In this document: positions 1-8,143 of the stretch, piece after piece
Numbering within the stretch: the first letter of the stretch is position 1
Layout: each line of letters starts with the position of its first letter
NCBI GenBank assembly: GCA_964541605.1
Contig: CAZIQY010000065.1
Coordinates: 1-16,040, forward strand
Direction of reading: 5' to 3'
Source: CAZIQY01 sp964541605
GTDB lineage: Bacteria > Desulfobacterota > Syntrophia > Syntrophales > UBA2185
DNA: 16,040 nt
Notes under the pieces: generated by a model
Database searches by the model: none
Seen by the model: the letters and a program-made list of their open reading frames with translations, nothing else
Told to the model about the DNA's origin: nothing
Translations under genes and position numbers: made by a program

Positions 1-419
1 AGATAGACTTCAACGGTATCCAGGATCCTCACAACGGCGCAGGCATGGGGCACCTCGCCGTCCACAATCATGCGGTTCCGGGCGGTGGCAATGGCGGTGC
101 TTTCCTGAAACGTAAACAGCAGCATGGCGGCTTCAATGTTCTTGATTTTCATTTTCAGGTCGATGTCTCTGCCTTCGGGGTCCCATCCGATGTACTGGAC
201 AATCCCTTTCCGGGTTTTTCCCACAACCATGTGCGGGCCGTCCGGCATGACGCCCAAGGAAAAGGTGAAATAATCCGGCAGCGCTGCAAACTCTTTTTTA
301 ACGTCCTCGTCTACCGCCGATGCCGCCTGGATGGCCTTGCCCACAAACCACAGCATGATCGCCACATAATCTTTTTTCAAAGATTTCTTTCCTGCTTTGA
401 CTTCCCTGAAATTTTCCAT
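1..419 (-). CDS. SCP2-like (sterol carrier fold) protein, 3' end outside window
   Basis: The minus strand is open from an ATG at 419 to the window edge (139 codons), starting MENFREVKAGKKSLKKDYVA. A GGAG at 427-430 lies 7 bases upstream of this ATG; a second in-frame ATG directly before it (420-422) is only 4 bases from the GGAG and is less likely to be used. The visible part has an amphipathic N-terminal region, then an alternating strand-like stretch (FTFSLGVMPDGPHMVVGKT, then DIDLKMKIKNIEAAMLLFTF) and the segment RNRMIVDGEVPHACAVVRIL. This pattern resembles SCP2 sterol-binding-domain proteins, which hold a hydrophobic ligand; that assignment is by eye and moderate. The gene follows the caspase-like gene in the same direction after about 110 bases. 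The plus-strand frame over the same stretch is a shadow. Confidence 0.75.
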   Translation of the reverse strand, partial: MENFREVKAGKKSLKKDYVAIMLWFVGKAIQAASAVDEDVKKEFAALPDYFTFSLGVMPDGPHMVVGKTRKGIVQYIGWDPEGRDIDLKMKIKNIEAAMLLFTFQESTAIATARNRMIVDGEVPHACAVVRILDTVEVY

Positions 420-527
420 CATCCTTCTCCGAAAGACATCCCTCGTACCACTTCTTGCACTTTATGACGACACCTTGCCTCAGGGTTCTTTTGGACGTGT
501 TCCTCCTGTCTGTAATATGAGTGGCTA

Positions 528-755
528 TTAGTTCAATTTATATAACACATTATCTTTACCGAAATTAATGATAAGGGGCGTCTGGTGTTGTCCTGTCTTT
601 CTTGAAATATCTGTCGTTGTCTGTTTTGAAAACCCCCCGAGTTCCACGACACTGACCTTGCCGTCTCCATCTTTATCGGTTGCCTTGTTGTTGTTCAACC
701 CCTGCAACAGGGTATGCGTGAAGAGGCCGTTGCCTTTGTATCCATCCATTGCCGC
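528..755 (-). pseudogene. Detached C-terminal tail of the WD40/caspase-like protein, beyond an in-frame amber codon
   Basis: This stretch continues the frame of the upstream caspase-like gene directly after its TAG (756-758). It reads A-A-M-D-G-Y-K-G-N-G-L-F-T-H-T-L-L-Q-G-L and ends TPLIINFGKDNVLYKLN. That is the expected last part of a caspase-like (peptidase C14) domain, where a 'G.GLFTYTLL.GL' helix and a terminal 'TP.....G.D..L' strand are usual. It also contains DKDGDGKVSVVE, which fits the 12-residue EF-hand loop (acidic or polar at 1, 3, 5, 9; glycine at 6; Glu at 12). An ATG at 747-749 could restart translation, but no good ribosome site precedes it. A CAG-to-TAG change would explain the break. 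Biological nonsense mutation and sequencing error cannot be separated here. Confidence 0.75.
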
Positions 756-2951
756 CTACCGGTCATTAGCCGATGCATAGATATGCAGCCCCATCTTCTT
801 CGCCAGCACTGATATTCTTGCATCATACAGCCCGCTGACAATGTAATCAACTCCTCCCGCGTGACAGGTGTCGAAGATGAAAAGCTGACTCAATGATTTA
901 ATCTTTTTCGACATCTCCACGATCTCATTGGAGCTGATCATGCTCTGCGCCTGCATTGCCCCGTCAAAGTCATGGGTCAACAGGTAGTACTGGTTCTGGA
1001 GAAGAATGCCGTGGCCCGCAACGAAGAGGATAACGCTGTCCGTAGGCTTAACTCTTTTTGTCAGATCCTGTATTCTTGAAAGGATGTTCCGCTTTGCTGC
1101 ATTTGCATCGGTCAAAAGCTCATCATGGATATATTCCGGCCTGTATATCGTAGCCGCCTGTTTAAGCACCTTTTCCTTGATGTCCTCCGCGTCTTTCACG
1201 GCGTATTTCAGGGTAACGGATTTGTCTTTATACTCGTTAATGCCGATGGAAAGAATATACAGATGGGGATTTTCGGCCTGTATGTTTGAAATGAACCGCG
1301 TGGTCTTCATAGTGCCCTGCACCGTGTTGGCGCCGTTAAAAGCGGTGACGCTGACCTCGTTCTCGCCCGGAACGGCATCCACTTCCTTGCACTCTTCAAA
1401 GACGTCCGCTTTGGCCTTGCTTGTCGTCGGTGCGTTTTCAACGGTTCCCTTTACGGATACGCTCCGCATGTCGTCGTAGATGGCCTTGCTGTTCAGGGCC
1501 ACGATCGGCGCCTTTCCTGAGGGTGTTTTGGCCGCTTCCCGGTAATAACCGTCGGAATCGATCAACTTTCCGTTGTGAAACAGCCTCACCTCACCGATAC
1601 CGCCGCCGCCATTTTTCACCTGGTAGCAGACCTGTGCCCGCGGCGCATCGGTAGTTGCCGGGGTTCTGGTAAACTCAACAACCGGTGGCGGCATCTTTAT
1701 GGCGTCCTGCATGGTGATGGTCACAAGCCCGCCGATGTCTTCTCCTCTCAACTTTGCCGCCACGATATCCGGGCGGAAGAAAACATCGTAGAACTGCTCC
1801 ATGCCGTACGTTTTTCCCCCCGTGATCAGACTCATGTAGCTGTGGCCGTTGGGCGATGCGTTGTAATAGCCCTCACTGGTTATCGTAAGCCATTCGCCGT
1901 CCTCGAAACTCACCATCATGGCGACCTCCCGGCCTGTCGTGATATCCCATATCCTCAATGAAGCGTCACCTACAGTCAGGGCGTACCTGTTGTCCGGCGT
2001 GAATCTCACCACGTAAACACCGGGATCGAAAGAACTCCTGTATCCCTCCGAATGACCTTTGAATATCTTCAGTATCTCGCCTGTGGAAACATCCCATAGT
2101 CTTGCTGTCGCATCCCAGCTTCCGGAAAGAGCGAGTCTTCCGTCGGGAGAAAAGGCAACGGAATAAAGGACGTCTGTATGGCCCCTGAACGTCCGGATCA
2201 ATTTTCCCGTTTCCACCTCCCAGAGCCGTAATGTTTTGTCACTCCCTCCCGACAGCGCGTATTTCCCATCGGGAGAGAATTTTACGGAATTCACCATTCC
2301 CTCTCTGAACGTTCCCTCGTGGCCGATGAACCTCCTCACCGCTTCTCCGGTCTCAAGGTTCCAGAGCCTGACGGTGGTGTCGAAGCTTGAGGAAATGCCG
2401 TATTTCCCGTCGGGAGAGATGTCCACGGAATAGATGGCGCCCCGCCATCCCGAGTCGGCATGGCCTTTCAATTTCCGGATATGCCCCGTACCCAGATCCA
2501 GCACGGCAAGTTCATGATTCGGTCCCCCCATGAGAATGAACTTTCCGTCCGGGGAAACGGCGAAGTCCAAAGAGGTCTCTGAAAATTCTCTGATAATATT
2601 TCCGGTCTCGATGTCAACGATTTTGATGCCCAGATCACGAACAATGATTTTTTTCCCGTCCGGCATGAACTGCACGACGACCCATGCCGCGCAACCGACG
2701 ACAGATGACGACATTTTGAATGTTTTCAGTTTTTGCCCGGTTGATATGTCCCAGAGATTGGAAATGTGTTTGACGGAACCGACCGCAACCTGGCTGTTTT
2801 TAGGGGAAACGGCAAGGCGCATCGCCAGTTCGGCGGGCTGATTGATCCCCAGATCCGTTCCCGGTATCCGCGAATGGATGTCCGGTGTGGCGGCGCAGGA
2901 AGAGAGAAGAATCGACAAAAGGAGAAATGATATTTTCAGCCATACGGACAT
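756..2951 (-). CDS. Lipoprotein WD40-repeat / caspase-like (peptidase C14) protein, truncated at its C-terminus
   Basis: The chosen start is the ATG at 2951, with AAGGAG about 7 bases upstream, giving 731 residues. The open frame runs further upstream, but that part lies inside the alcohol dehydrogenase gene and is low-complexity shadow. Residues 1-20 are a lipoprotein signal ending in the lipobox LSSC, so the protein is probably membrane-anchored outside the cytoplasm. Residues ~35-400 hold seven WD40 blades (FSPDGKYALSGGSDKTLRLW type), enough for one propeller. After a linker comes a caspase-like domain with the dyad His647 (FVAGHG) and Cys696 (FDTCHAGG). Such proteins are presumed cysteine peptidases or protein-interaction scaffolds; the substrate is unknown. 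The frame stops at TAG where homologues continue for ~75 residues. The gene begins 11 bases after the dehydrogenase stop, so the two probably share a transcript. Confidence 0.85.
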   Translation of the reverse strand: MSVWLKISFLLLSILLSSCAATPDIHSRIPGTDLGINQPAELAMRLAVSPKNSQVAVGSVKHISNLWDISTGQKLKTFKMSSSVVGCAAWVVVQFMPDGKKIIVRDLGIKIVDIETGNIIREFSETSLDFAVSPDGKFILMGGPNHELAVLDLGTGHIRKLKGHADSGWRGAIYSVDISPDGKYGISSSFDTTVRLWNLETGEAVRRFIGHEGTFREGMVNSVKFSPDGKYALSGGSDKTLRLWEVETGKLIRTFRGHTDVLYSVAFSPDGRLALSGSWDATARLWDVSTGEILKIFKGHSEGYRSSFDPGVYVVRFTPDNRYALTVGDASLRIWDITTGREVAMMVSFEDGEWLTITSEGYYNASPNGHSYMSLITGGKTYGMEQFYDVFFRPDIVAAKLRGEDIGGLVTITMQDAIKMPPPVVEFTRTPATTDAPRAQVCYQVKNGGGGIGEVRLFHNGKLIDSDGYYREAAKTPSGKAPIVALNSKAIYDDMRSVSVKGTVENAPTTSKAKADVFEECKEVDAVPGENEVSVTAFNGANTVQGTMKTTRFISNIQAENPHLYILSIGINEYKDKSVTLKYAVKDAEDIKEKVLKQAATIYRPEYIHDELLTDANAAKRNILSRIQDLTKRVKPTDSVILFVAGHGILLQNQYYLLTHDFDGAMQAQSMISSNEIVEMSKKIKSLSQLFIFDTCHAGGVDYIVSGLYDARISVLAKKMGLHIYASANDR

Positions 2952-2962
2952 GCCCTGTCTCC

Positions 2963-4003
2963 TTATCCGTTTCCCCATTCCATGCGCAGGACCTTCGCTC
3001 CCCGGATCCTGGCTTCCTTGAGTTCGGCCAGCGCCTTGTTGGCTTCTTTTAAGGCAAATTCCTGAATCTCCGGCCGGATGGGGATCTCCGCCGCCAGCTC
3101 CAGGAATTCGCTGATATCCTGACGGGCCACATTGGCCACGCTTTTGATCTCCTTTTCGAGCCACAGGTGGGCAGGATAATCCAACTTTATCAGATATTCC
3201 TTGTCCCTTTCCTCTTTCCGGATGGCGTTGATGACCAGCCTTCCCCCCGGAGTCAGGTTCTTCAAAGCCTCCACGACGGGCTTCCACGCCGGGGTGGTGT
3301 CGATGACGGCGTGGAGTTTTTCCGGCGATTCGTCTTCAGTGTTTCCCGCCCAGACGGCGCCCAGTTCCCGGGCGAAGTCTTGTTCCCTCTCGCTCCTCGC
3401 AAAAACAAAGATTTTTGAATTCGGATATTTGTGACGAACCATCTTGAGGACCAGATGGGCCGAAGCTCCGAAGCCGGTGAGCCCCAAGTTCTGGCCGTCT
3501 TTCAGGTTGGTCAGCCGCAGAGACCGGTGGCCGATAGCGCCTGCGCACAGAAGAGGCGCAGCCTCCGCATCGGAAAAAATATCGGGGATGGAGTAGGCAA
3601 AGCCCTCCGGCACCGTCATGAATCCGGCATAACCACCGTCAGCATCCCGGCCTGTCGCCCGGAAATGTTCGCAGATGTTTTCGTTTCCTTCAAGACAGGC
3701 GCTGCAAAGGCCGCAGGCGAAAAAAATCCAGCCGACACCCACCCGGTCTCCGGTTTTGAACCGACCGGCATTCTTGCCTTTCCCTGCCACCCTGCCCACC
3801 GCCTGGTGCCCCGGAACGATGGGAAATGAAGGCGGCGGCGTCCTCCCCTCAATCTCATCCAGTTCCGTATGGCAGACCCCACAGGCGGAAATCCTGATCA
3901 GAATTTCCCCATCCCCCGGTACGGGTTCCGGCATGTCGACCATTTCCAGTGGCGTCCTGTTCTCCCGAAAGCTGGAAATGCCTTTTAATATCATGGCCTT
4001 CAT
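2963..4003 (-). CDS. Zinc-dependent alcohol dehydrogenase (medium-chain, CAD/AdhP-like)
   Basis: The protein has 346 residues, the normal length for the medium-chain dehydrogenase/reductase family, and would interconvert alcohols and aldehydes with NAD(P). The catalytic zinc ligands are visible as Cys41 (CGVCHTE), His66 (PGHQ) and Cys153 (LLCAG). The structural zinc site is complete with Cys97, Cys100, Cys103 and Cys111. A Rossmann fold follows with LTGFGASAH at ~175-183; the GFGASAH form is typical of the CAD2-like subgroup. The Glu that often follows the catalytic His is Gln here. The start is preceded by only a weak GGGA-type ribosome site. Upstream, 36-49 bases away, is the palindrome TTTCATTTATGAAA. 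The caspase-like gene follows 11 bases after the stop. The substrate cannot be read from sequence. Confidence 0.9.
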   Translation of the reverse strand: MKAMILKGISSFRENRTPLEMVDMPEPVPGDGEILIRISACGVCHTELDEIEGRTPPPSFPIVPGHQAVGRVAGKGKNAGRFKTGDRVGVGWIFFACGLCSACLEGNENICEHFRATGRDADGGYAGFMTVPEGFAYSIPDIFSDAEAAPLLCAGAIGHRSLRLTNLKDGQNLGLTGFGASAHLVLKMVRHKYPNSKIFVFARSEREQDFARELGAVWAGNTEDESPEKLHAVIDTTPAWKPVVEALKNLTPGGRLVINAIRKEERDKEYLIKLDYPAHLWLEKEIKSVANVARQDISEFLELAAEIPIRPEIQEFALKEANKALAELKEARIRGAKVLRMEWGNG

Positions 4004-4038
4004 GATTGATTACTTTTTCCCTGAGTTTGTCATCCTTG

Positions 4039-4052
4039 TTTCATTTATGAAA
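4039..4052 (-). promoter_or_regulatory. Palindrome upstream of the alcohol dehydrogenase, possible operator
   Basis: TTTCAT and ATGAAA form a perfect 6-bp inverted repeat around TT, 36 to 49 bases before the dehydrogenase ATG. The position fits an operator or core promoter region. No convincing -35/-10 pair is visible, so the role is inferred from symmetry and position only. Confidence 0.3.
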
Positions 4053-4076
4053 TGGTAATCTGCAGTGGGAGTTTAT

Positions 4077-4171
4077 CCCCTCGTGTCATTCCCGTCTCCG
4101 ACAGGGACATTCGAGGACAGGCTCCGGCCGGAATCTAACCCCTCGTGTCATTCCCGCGCAGGCGGGAATCC
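4077..4171. repeat. Dispersed REP-like palindromic repeat with a partial duplicate
   Basis: Positions 4147-4171 read GTCATTCCCGCG-CAG-GCGGGAATCC, an 8-bp perfect stem (ATTCCCGC/GCGGGAAT) with a 4-base loop. The 18 bases at 4139-4156 are repeated exactly at 4077-4094, but there the 3' arm of the palindrome is missing, as if that copy were truncated. A second full copy, 23 of 25 bases identical, lies at 8144-8168. This is the common intergenic repeat that reads as the peptide 'CHSRESGNP' in one frame. It has no U-run, so it is not a standard terminator. The rest of 4172-4320 holds only a TTGACA at 4205-4210 without a good -10. Confidence 0.75.
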
Positions 4172-4329
4172 ATTATTTTCAATGTATTTGTTTTTCCTTT
4201 ATTCTTGACAAGTTAATGCAGTTTACTTAAAACTACTCGTTCAGTCAAGTTTGTATTCAGCGGAAAAAATACACCACAACTGATAAGGTTCGTAAAACCC
4301 ATTTTAATTAAAGATCGGAGGTGACAGGC

Positions 4330-4536
4330 ATGAAACCTGCAACGAATATCACGGTCATATTGTTAATGCTGATTGCGATAGCGCACCTGTTGAGGCTTTT
4401 ATTCCGGGTCGAAATCGTCGCAAATGGCATGGTAATCCCCGTATGGGCGAGCATACCGGCGTTCATCATACCTGCTGTGCTGGCGATTATGGTATGGCGT
4501 GAAAACCGCGATCATCAGGTATGGAGCGGAAAATGA
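4330..4536 (+). CDS. Small two-helix membrane protein, function unknown
   Basis: The ATG at 4330 is preceded by GGAGGTG at 4317-4323, giving proper spacing, so it is preferred over the in-frame GTG at 4321 that lies inside this ribosome site. The 68-residue product has a hydrophobic segment at ~7-25 and a second at ~38-56, joined by a short loop (RVEIVANGMVIP), and ends in a charged tail RENRDHQVWSGK. It is almost certainly an inner-membrane protein. I recognise no catalytic motif and no named family. It stands alone, about 145 bases before the LapA-phosphorylase operon, which seems to have its own promoter. Confidence 0.75.
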   Translation: MKPATNITVILLMLIAIAHLLRLLFRVEIVANGMVIPVWASIPAFIIPAVLAIMVWRENRDHQVWSGK

Positions 4537-4614
4537 AAATCAGGCGGGGGAAACCGGGTGCTATAAACGCCGCCCACGCTGGCGGGTGTGTCGGGAAGCG
4601 GCGCATGATCAGAC

Positions 4615-4643
4615 TGGACGAATGAATGATAAAGTATTATAAT
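4615..4643 (+). promoter_or_regulatory. Putative sigma-70 promoter for the LapA/phosphorylase operon
   Basis: TGGACG (4615-4620; 4 of 6 to TTGACA) and a perfect TATAAT (4638-4643) are separated by 17 bases. Transcription would begin near 4650, about 30 bases before the LapA-like ATG at 4682. The spacing and the perfect -10 make this the best promoter in the left half of the window. Confidence 0.5.
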
Positions 4644-4681
4644 TAAAAAGGTGATGGGATTGGCCTTCGAGAGGTAAAAAA

Positions 4682-4909
4682 ATGAATTTTAAAATAATCC
4701 TGATTATTATCCTTGCAAGTTTTACCGTGATCTTCCTCATTCAGAATGTTGCCGCAGTGGAGGTAAGCTTTCTATTCTGGTATATCTCCATGTCGCGCGC
4801 GCTGCTGATATTTTTTACAATGGTAATCGGTTTTCTTTTGGGATGGTTTCTGCATAGTTATTTTTCCTATCGGAAAGAGAAAGATGAGGCGGATGTTATC
4901 AATCCATAA
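4682..4909 (+). CDS. LapA-domain (DUF1049-like) inner-membrane protein
   Basis: The 75-residue protein starts MNFKIILIIILASFTVIFLI, a first membrane helix, followed by QNVAAVEVSFLFWYISM, a second helix (LLIFFTMVIGFLLGWFL) and a charged tail (SYRKEKDEADV). The 'F.IQN...V.V.FL.W....'-then-'G...G' layout and the length are those of LapA-domain proteins, small two-helix inner-membrane proteins; LapA/LapB of E. coli act in controlling lipopolysaccharide synthesis. GAGG at 4671-4674 is a good ribosome site. The stop is 18 bases before the phosphorylase start, so both are likely on one transcript. Whether this copy has the E. coli role is not shown by the sequence. Confidence 0.8.
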   Translation: MNFKIILIIILASFTVIFLIQNVAAVEVSFLFWYISMSRALLIFFTMVIGFLLGWFLHSYFSYRKEKDEADVINP

Positions 4910-4927
4910 ACATAAGGAGAATTACCA

Positions 4928-7063
4928 ATGAAAAGTGCGTATATCCATCTTCATGAGCGTCTTCGCGCGTTGGCCCAGAACCTGTGGTGGACATGGCATC
5001 CAGAGGTCATTAGCCTTTTTAGTGACTTAGACCCGCTACTCTGGCGCCGGTTTGACCATAACCCGATTGCTTTTCTGAATCGGATCTCACCCGAACAAAT
5101 CGAGGAACGAGCCTCTGAACTGGTGCTCCACAGTCGAATAAATTACGCCTTCCGGCGTCTGAATGAGTATGTTGAAAAGGATAGGACGTGGGGAGGTACG
5201 CACTGCGGCAATTTAAACAAACGGCCGGTGGTCTATTTTTCCGCCGAGTTTGGCCTGCATGAATCGTTGCCGATTTACTCCGGCGGATTGGGTATCCTGG
5301 CAGGAGACCATCTAAAAAGCGCCTCTGATCTGGGAATTCCTTTGATAGGTATCGGGCTTCTCTATCAGCAAGGCTATTTCAGTCAGCACCTGAACAAGGA
5401 TGGCTGGCAGGAAGAGGATTACATCGATCTCGATATCAACCGGTTGCCGTTGCAAGCAGTTACTGATTCATGTGGACAGCCGCTCATTATTAGAATTGAT
5501 TCCCGGAGCGGCGCCATCCAGGCCCGGGTTTGGGAGATTCAGGTGGGACGGGTTCGACTTCTGCTGTTAGATTCCAATGTGGAAGGCAACTCAGCCGAAG
5601 ATCGTGAATTGACTTCCCGACTTTACGGCGGCGACAATAGGATACGTATTCGACAGGAACTGCTGCTGGGGATTGGCGGTGCACGCATCTTACAGGCAAT
5701 GAATATTTCCCCAGGAGTGCTGCATTTAAACGAGGGACACAGCGCCTTTGCCATTCTCGAAGAGATCCGCCGCATTATGGAATATGATAAGATTCCGTTT
5801 TACCGCGCCCACCGGCGCGTGTCTCTGAATACCGTTTTTACCACGCATACGCCTGTCGCCGCAGGCCACGACCGTTTTCCGCCGGATATGATCGAAGAGC
5901 ATTTAGGCATCTTCCGGGAAAGATTGGGTCTGTCTCACGATGATTTGATGGCCTTAGGACGCGTCAATCCGCAAGACAGCTCGGAGCCTTTTTGCATGAC
6001 GGTCCTGGCTTTGAAGACCTCTCGCCGGGCGAACGGCGTCTCGGCCATTCACGGGACTGTCAGTCGTCTGATGTGGCATCCTCTGTGGCCGACACTGCGT
6101 GAGGAAAAAGTCCCAATCGGCCATATTACCAACGGGGTGCATGTATTGTCATGGCTGGCGCCTCAAATGTACCAATTGTTTGGGGCGCGTCTTGGGCAGG
6201 ATTGGCCTACACGAATGGCTTACCCGGACTTCTGGGAAAAAGTAGCCGAGGTTGATGACGGAGAATTGTGGGAGACACACCAGAGTCTGAAAATGCGCCT
6301 CATCCGCTTTGCCCGTCGCCGCCTGCAGTTGCAGTCGGAACGTATGGGTCATCGTGAAACAATCAAGCACATCGATCAGATTCTTGATCCGGATGTTCTC
6401 ACCATTGGGTGCGCACGCAGGTTTGCAACCTATAAGCGAGGTGACCTGATTTTATCTCAACCCGAGCGTCTGGCCAAATTAATTGAAGACGCGCGCCGTC
6501 CGATCCAGATCGTTTTTGCCGGGAAGGCTCACCCCCGGGACAATGAGGGCAAGCAGTTGTTACAGAGAATTGCCCAATACAGCTATAACAGCGCCTACTT
6601 GAGGAGAATAGTTTTCGTTGAAAACTACGATTACAACGTGGCCCGTCACCTCGTGCAGGGTGTGGATGTGTGGCTGAACACCCCCCGACGACCTTTAGAA
6701 GCGTGCGGTACCAGCGGTCAGAAGGTCGTTCTGAACGGGGGATTGAACCTTTCGGTTCTTGATGGCTGGTGGAATGAAGCATACGACGGCAACAACGGTT
6801 TTGCCATCGGTCATGGCGGTATGCACAACGATCCGGGGGTGCAATACCAGCGGGATGCGGACTATCTCTACGAAACACTCGAAAAGGATGTGATTCCACT
6901 TTATTATGACAGAGACGCGGGAGGGATTCCACATAACTGGGTCAAGAGGATGAAGCATGCTATCCAGAGTCTCGGCTGGCGCTTCAACGCGGACCGTATG
7001 GTTAAAGATTACGCAGAACGTTTCTATCTGCCTGCGGCAAGCGCCACGTCGGCCGAAACATGA
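4928..7063 (+). CDS. glgP: Alpha-glucan (glycogen/maltodextrin) phosphorylase, GT35
   Basis: This 711-residue protein breaks alpha-1,4-glucans with phosphate to give glucose-1-phosphate, in the cytosol. Residues ~1-110 match the extra N-terminal region (DUF3417 type) of the 'alpha-glucan family phosphorylase' group (LWWTWHPE near residue 20). The phosphorylase core then starts with VVYFSAEFGLHESLPIYSGG and GILAGDHLKSASDLG. HLNEGHSAFAILE and TTHTPVAAGHD are typical core motifs. The pyridoxal-phosphate lysine is Lys599 in EACGTSGQKVVLNGGLN; the usual form is EASGTSGMK, so Cys and Gln are small departures. AAGGAG 8 bases before the ATG is a strong ribosome site. It is shorter than E. coli GlgP (~800), as usual for this subgroup. 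No other glycogen gene is adjacent. Confidence 0.9.
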   Translation: MKSAYIHLHERLRALAQNLWWTWHPEVISLFSDLDPLLWRRFDHNPIAFLNRISPEQIEERASELVLHSRINYAFRRLNEYVEKDRTWGGTHCGNLNKRPVVYFSAEFGLHESLPIYSGGLGILAGDHLKSASDLGIPLIGIGLLYQQGYFSQHLNKDGWQEEDYIDLDINRLPLQAVTDSCGQPLIIRIDSRSGAIQARVWEIQVGRVRLLLLDSNVEGNSAEDRELTSRLYGGDNRIRIRQELLLGIGGARILQAMNISPGVLHLNEGHSAFAILEEIRRIMEYDKIPFYRAHRRVSLNTVFTTHTPVAAGHDRFPPDMIEEHLGIFRERLGLSHDDLMALGRVNPQDSSEPFCMTVLALKTSRRANGVSAIHGTVSRLMWHPLWPTLREEKVPIGHITNGVHVLSWLAPQMYQLFGARLGQDWPTRMAYPDFWEKVAEVDDGELWETHQSLKMRLIRFARRRLQLQSERMGHRETIKHIDQILDPDVLTIGCARRFATYKRGDLILSQPERLAKLIEDARRPIQIVFAGKAHPRDNEGKQLLQRIAQYSYNSAYLRRIVFVENYDYNVARHLVQGVDVWLNTPRRPLEACGTSGQKVVLNGGLNLSVLDGWWNEAYDGNNGFAIGHGGMHNDPGVQYQRDADYLYETLEKDVIPLYYDRDAGGIPHNWVKRMKHAIQSLGWRFNADRMVKDYAERFYLPAASATSAET

Positions 7064-7080
7064 TAGATTTATCTGCCTAC

Positions 7081-7117
7081 AGCGGTGATTGATAAAAGGT
7101 CATTTTATCATGCCGCT
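7081..7117 (+). other. Stem-loop downstream of the phosphorylase gene
   Basis: TGATAAAA (7090-7097) pairs perfectly with TTTTATCA (7103-7110), and AGCGG (7081-7085) can pair with CCGCT (7113-7117) across a small interior loop. It sits 17 bases after the phosphorylase stop. It could slow 3' decay or end transcription, but no U-run follows, so it is not called a terminator. A second inverted repeat (TTCGAT/ATCGAA, 7164-7180) lies just before the next gene. Confidence 0.4.
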
Positions 7118-7188
7118 TGACAGGCAGGGGTGAAATCGTGTATGAGTCAACATCCTTTTCTTATTCGATTATATATCGAAATAAATAA

Positions 7189-8100
7189 ATGATGGAGACA
7201 ATTCATTTGAAAAATCTCAAACTTTTGTTGGGACCGATGCGTCCTCGTTTTTTGATTTTAACGCCGGCATGCGTCCTGGTGGGGCTCGGAACGGCGATCT
7301 GGACATCCGGACGGGTCAGCGTTTTTTACTTCATCCTCACGCTCATCGGGGCGATAGCGACACATATCAGCGTCAATGCCTTCAACGAGTACTTTGATTT
7401 CAAGAGCGGTCTGGATTTAAGAACCCAGAGAACGCCTTTCAGCGGTGGCACCGGTACGCTGCCTGCGCATCCCGAGATAGCGGAACATACCCTGTATGCT
7501 GCCATCATAACGCTGGTCATTGCAGGACTGGTCGGCGCATTTTTCCTGTATGTGCGAGGGATATTATTGCTTCCTCTGGGTTTGGTCGGTTTTTTGATTA
7601 TTGTGGCCTATTCTCCGTGGGTGGCATATCATCCCCTGATAAGCCTGATTGCTCCCGGTCTGGGATTCGGTCCCCTGATGGTCGTCGGCACCCATTTTGT
7701 TCTCACGGGCCATTACTCCTGGATCGCGCTGGTCGGTTCGCTTGTGCCCTTTTTCCTGGTGAACAACCTGCTCCTTCTCAACCAGTTTCCAGACGTTGAC
7801 GCGGACAAAACCATCGGCAGAAGGAACCTTCCGATCGTCCTCGGCAAAAGAGTCAGCAGCCTGATTTATGGGATGTTTCTGCTGCTGGCCTATCTGTCCA
7901 TCGCCTTCGGTGTTTATTTCGGGTATCTGCCCAAAGCCAGCCTGCTGGGACTGGGGACCCTGGTCATTGCCGTGCCCGCTTTTATCGGCGCGCTCCGGTA
8001 CGCGGAAGACACAAAAAGGCTGATCCCGTCAATGGGGCTGAACGTAGTCATCAACATTGTGACCCCGACGCTGGTCGCTGTGGGACTTTTTTTCGGGTAA
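7189..8100 (+). CDS. UbiA-family prenyltransferase (MenA-like)
   Basis: An integral membrane enzyme of 303 residues with about eight or nine hydrophobic helices. UbiA enzymes join a polyprenyl diphosphate to an aromatic acceptor, as in quinone synthesis. The first acidic motif is seen at residues 63-70 (NAFNEYFD) and the second at 198-206 (NQFPDVDAD), followed by KTIGRRNLPIVLGKR, the usual UbiA/MenA arrangement for Mg2+-diphosphate binding. The ATG pair at 7189-7194 has no clear ribosome site. GGAG at 7194-7197 lies 9 bases before a TTG at 7207, so the true start may be that TTG (MKNLKLLLGPMRP...). The acceptor is not known; a menaquinone role is suggested only by family resemblance. The gene stands alone. 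Confidence 0.85.
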   Translation: MMETIHLKNLKLLLGPMRPRFLILTPACVLVGLGTAIWTSGRVSVFYFILTLIGAIATHISVNAFNEYFDFKSGLDLRTQRTPFSGGTGTLPAHPEIAEHTLYAAIITLVIAGLVGAFFLYVRGILLLPLGLVGFLIIVAYSPWVAYHPLISLIAPGLGFGPLMVVGTHFVLTGHYSWIALVGSLVPFFLVNNLLLLNQFPDVDADKTIGRRNLPIVLGKRVSSLIYGMFLLLAYLSIAFGVYFGYLPKASLLGLGTLVIAVPAFIGALRYAEDTKRLIPSMGLNVVINIVTPTLVAVGLFFG

Positions 8101-8143
8101 AAAAACTGACGCATTCGTAAAAAGTCAATTTTGTCCCGTTTTT

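Noticed and set aside
45..467. Plus-strand open frame of 140 codons
   Set aside because: The minus strand of the same stretch has a credible protein with ribosome site and SCP2-like pattern; the plus frame is rich in His and Phe from the antisense codons.
756..758. Amber codon as programmed pyrrolysine insertion
   Set aside because: There is no evidence of pyl genes in the window, and homologous positions are expected to be Gln; a nonsense mutation or error is simpler.
2952..3287. Upstream extension of the caspase-like frame to 3287
   Set aside because: It overlaps the alcohol dehydrogenase and encodes Gly/Arg/Pro-rich shadow sequence; the lipoprotein start at 2951 has a good ribosome site.
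7081..7117. Intrinsic terminator after the phosphorylase gene
   Set aside because: The stem is good but no run of T follows it.
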